Below are positions 61,561 through 64,000 of a DNA stretch of 64,000 nucleotides, one piece after another. Each line of letters opens with the position of its first letter. The stretch's first letter is position 1. A program made the position numbers and the translations under genes. Origin of the DNA: Leishmania infantum JPCM5 (lineage: Eukaryota > Euglenozoa > Kinetoplastea > Trypanosomatida > Trypanosomatidae); contig NC_009402.2 of NCBI RefSeq assembly GCF_000002875.2, positions 5,001 to 69,000 of the forward strand, read 5' to 3'. The notes beneath the pieces were generated by a model. The model was not told the DNA's origin and ran no database searches. It saw only the letters and a list, made by a program, of their open reading frames with translations.

Positions 61561-63228
61561 CACCGAAGAGAAGCAAAAAGCATCAACGCACTCGCTGACA
61601 CCGGAACGGGGAAAGAAGCAGTGAAAGAGAGAAAGACAGCTGAGAAGGGAAGTACTGAATGGAAGGAGGGAATGAATGAAGGAGATAGAGAAGGGCCGAG
61701 TTGCTTGCAGATGCTATCTTTTGGGGGGGCGTACATGTATGGGAGATGAGGAGTGGCGTGACCGTCCAAATGAAAGCCGCCACACGCACCCAAGAATAGA
61801 GCGCAAAAGAGTTGAGCGTTAACACACGCAAGACGAGAGAAAGAGGAGGAGGCGGAGGTGAAGATGTCTGTCCGTATGCGTGAGCGAATAGAAAGCGATC
61901 TCGCTGCAGATGGAGCGCATAGCTCGATGAGAGTTGGGTGCCTCACGCTCATGCCTGATTCGGTTTTCGCTTGCGCCCCTCGTCATCAAGGGGAATAAGG
62001 CACAAATGAGCCTGTGACGCAGCACAGACGTGCTGTCGAGCCGATAGACACGTACGCGATTCGGGTGGACATAGATGCTCGACAAGTCACAGGCGGCGTG
62101 AACAGTGCTGCTGCTCGAAACTGTATGCTTGCAAAGTGGGCTCTCTGCGTGAGTTTTCAGCTTCGCATTCTCACGATTTTGCGCCATGTGATGTCACGCT
62201 TGTGGGCATCCGAACGAATATAACGAAAAGAAAGTGGTGGGCACGCACCTGCACGCGACATCAAACGTACTGCAAGGAAACAGACACGCGCACAAGTGCA
62301 GCGGTTCCACAAAGATCACATGTCACTCGAGCCGCTGCTGCTGAAACTCTTTCTCTTCCTGCTTGGAGAAAGTCGACGCGGGGGGGGGGGCGAGATGAAG
62401 GAGGCAGAGCAGATCGCTTTCTCGCTGCCGGTAAAGCAGCGCTCTCGCCCGCCCAAAACTGTCGGCCGCATGCAGCCCTCTACGGTGATGCAGACAGCGA
62501 CATGGATGTGTGAGATGAAAGAGTGCAGCGGAGATGTCAGGGTGGGGCACATACACGTAAAACAAAAGGCAGAAACTCCACCGCACCTTTGGAGAAAAAG
62601 GTATGGAGACGCTAGCAGCCACGAACGAGGGGCCACAGAGAAGCGCCGCACTGCTGTGGCAAACCGTCGAGCACACTGATATCGAAGCAGTGAGCACTGT
62701 CTCAGAGCGGGACCGCTCAGGAGCCGTGGCGAAACAAAAAGAAGAACAAAGAAAAGGGCAAAAACAAAGGGGCGAAACAGCGTGGCAGCTGTGCACGCCG
62801 AGGCTCGTCGCTCTCGGCACACATAGCGCGCACGCAAGCCCGCACAAAACTGCTCGCGCAGAGCTGCATCCGCGTGCACAAAAACATACGCGCACGCATA
62901 ACAGAGAACAGCTCAGAGAGCGGGAGCAGGAAAGAAACGATAGACAGGCGCGAAAAAAAAAAGAGGGGCAGAGGGAGAGGTGAGGGAGGGTACAAAATTT
63001 TAGTGACGTGCAAAGTGAGGAGGGAGAGGGCGAGAAGAGTGAGAGACGCGCACGCGCACAGAGCAAAAAAAAAAGAGAGGGAGGGGAAGAGCAACACAAG
63101 GACATCCTGGTAACGATGCGATGATGAAAGAGAACTCACACGCGGATATGTATTTGACAAGTAGAGAGGAAAGATAACAATAAGAGAAGACGGCAGTGCC
63201 CTTTCTTTTGTAGTTCTTCAAAAGGTTC
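61561..63228. other. Intergenic spacer
   Basis: Purine-biased plus strand with short open frames on both strands, none protein-like. A G10 run lies at about 62380-62390. No gene seen. Confidence 0.55.
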
Positions 63229-63667
63229 CATTCGACCACAAGCAGGTCCACAGATTGACGCATACAACACTAGTTCATCTGCCTCTGCTCTAATAGAGCC
63301 ATGCCGCGGCACCGGATCAACCAACACTGTTTGGCTTCGGGCAGCCCACTGCAATTCTACTGCGCACAGCGCACGCGGGGTGCACGATTGCTCTCGGCAT
63401 CGCCGCAACGTAGCGAAGGCGTAAAAGGAATGTTTCGCTAAAAGGTAGGCGCATCCTCATATTTGTCGAATCGCCCACACGGTGTTTAGTGAGCTGGTAC
63501 AGCCGCGGTCATGACCGCACGTCTCTTCGGCACAGCGCTAGCCCGGGCCCTCTCCGCCGACGCTAGGAGTCCTCCAGCCGTCTCCGAGGGCCGGCTGCAT
63601 GCTGCGTGGCTTCCCCGCAGAGTGGGTGCCAAACCCTGATGCCACGCACTGAGGTGGCCGGCAGCAT
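63229..63667 (-). repeat. SIDER2-like retroposon repeat, right copy
   Basis: Inverted, gap-free partner of 39055-39493 with four mismatches in 439 bases. The element's 5' end is at 63667 on the minus strand, so here it is sense to transcription, probably in the 3' UTR of the next gene to the right. In this copy GATGC (63668-63664) can pair with GCATC downstream, across the GCCGGCCACCTCA core. Confidence 0.72.
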
Positions 63668-64000
63668 CGATGAAATGGGGAGAAGGAGAAGAAGGGAAGC
63701 AAGAAACAAAGACACAGAACCGAAAAGCACAGAGATTTGCGCAGGCCAATGCATACAGCCCTGGGCGCACACGCGCACACGCACTCTTTCGTGTATAAAC
63801 CAAGAGCGCTGCATGAGTGATAAGCCCCCACTCGACAAAAAAAAAGAGTCTCTTAGATGTCCCTTTCCACCCAAACACGCAGAAAAAAAAGGCGGTAAAA
63901 GGGAGCGATAAAGCGCTGCCTGTGGACAGCTGTATTACGCTCACGTTTTCGTGCGCGTGCCCGCTTCTCTTCCTTTGTCGGGGTCCGTACTGCTCTTCAC
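63668..64000. other. Right-end spacer
   Basis: Purine-rich on the plus strand with A-runs at 63837-63845 and 63884-63891; no gene or domain seen. Confidence 0.5.

Noticed and set aside
1..64000. tRNA, rRNA or snoRNA genes
   Set aside because: I searched by eye for cloverleaf arms and box motifs in the spacers and found none I could support; a covariance-model scan would be needed to exclude them.

Overview
This window looks like nuclear DNA of a trypanosomatid, most likely Leishmania. The reasons are: eighteen intronless protein genes all on the minus strand as one directional cluster; GC-rich coding sequence; long intergenic spacers that are purine-rich on the plus strand, hence polypyrimidine-rich on the coding strand as spliced-leader trans-splicing and polyadenylation require; and dispersed repeats whose 5' end resembles the conserved hallmark of trypanosomatid retroposons (SIDER type). 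From memory, diphosphomevalonate decarboxylase, an alpha-glucosidase II subunit and PP5 lie together near one end of Leishmania chromosome 18. That placement is recollection, not something shown here, and I cannot name the species.

Transcription runs from right (64 kb) to left (1 bp). Right end, 59.3-64 kb: gene-free; a strongly strand-asymmetric purine/pyrimidine block, a short segment where the asymmetry inverts, and a SIDER2-like repeat (63229-63667). At 58.2-59.3 kb there is a two-RRM RNA-binding protein, followed downstream by about 9 kb without a credible ORF, probably its long 3' UTR plus the next gene's 5' flank; a divergent SIDER-like element lies inside. At 44.9-49.3 kb: a class 3 (DAG-lipase-like) membrane lipase and PP5. 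At 36.2-42.5 kb: two tandem CNNM/DUF21-CBS membrane proteins, separated by a second SIDER2-like repeat (39055-39493) that is inverted and about 99% identical to the one at 63 kb.

At 26.9-35.2 kb: a BART-domain (ARL2BP-like) protein, a 1485-residue TMCO4/DUF726 alpha/beta hydrolase and a PNKP-like protein with a degenerate phosphatase motif. At 17.6-26.2 kb: ER alpha-glucosidase II catalytic subunit, an NDUFA9-like complex I subunit and a ten-zinc-module protein. At 15.4-17.6 kb: a GC-rich non-coding block that may be a retroelement relic. At 0.2-15.4 kb: a small mitochondrial-type membrane protein, a SPO22/ZIP4-like TPR protein, a spinster-like MFS transporter, an RRM protein, diphosphomevalonate decarboxylase, a small coiled-coil gene whose reading frame is broken, and a mitochondrial PPR protein.

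The genes form no single pathway, as is normal for trypanosomatid clusters; control would be post-transcriptional (UTRs, SIDERs, RNA-binding proteins). Several apparent longer N-termini begin at non-ATG codons, so starts given here are the first supported ATG. The most unusual signals are the 24-kb segment bounded by near-identical inverted SIDER2-like repeats, the 9-kb gene-free stretch, and the frame-broken gene at 3.7-4.5 kb.
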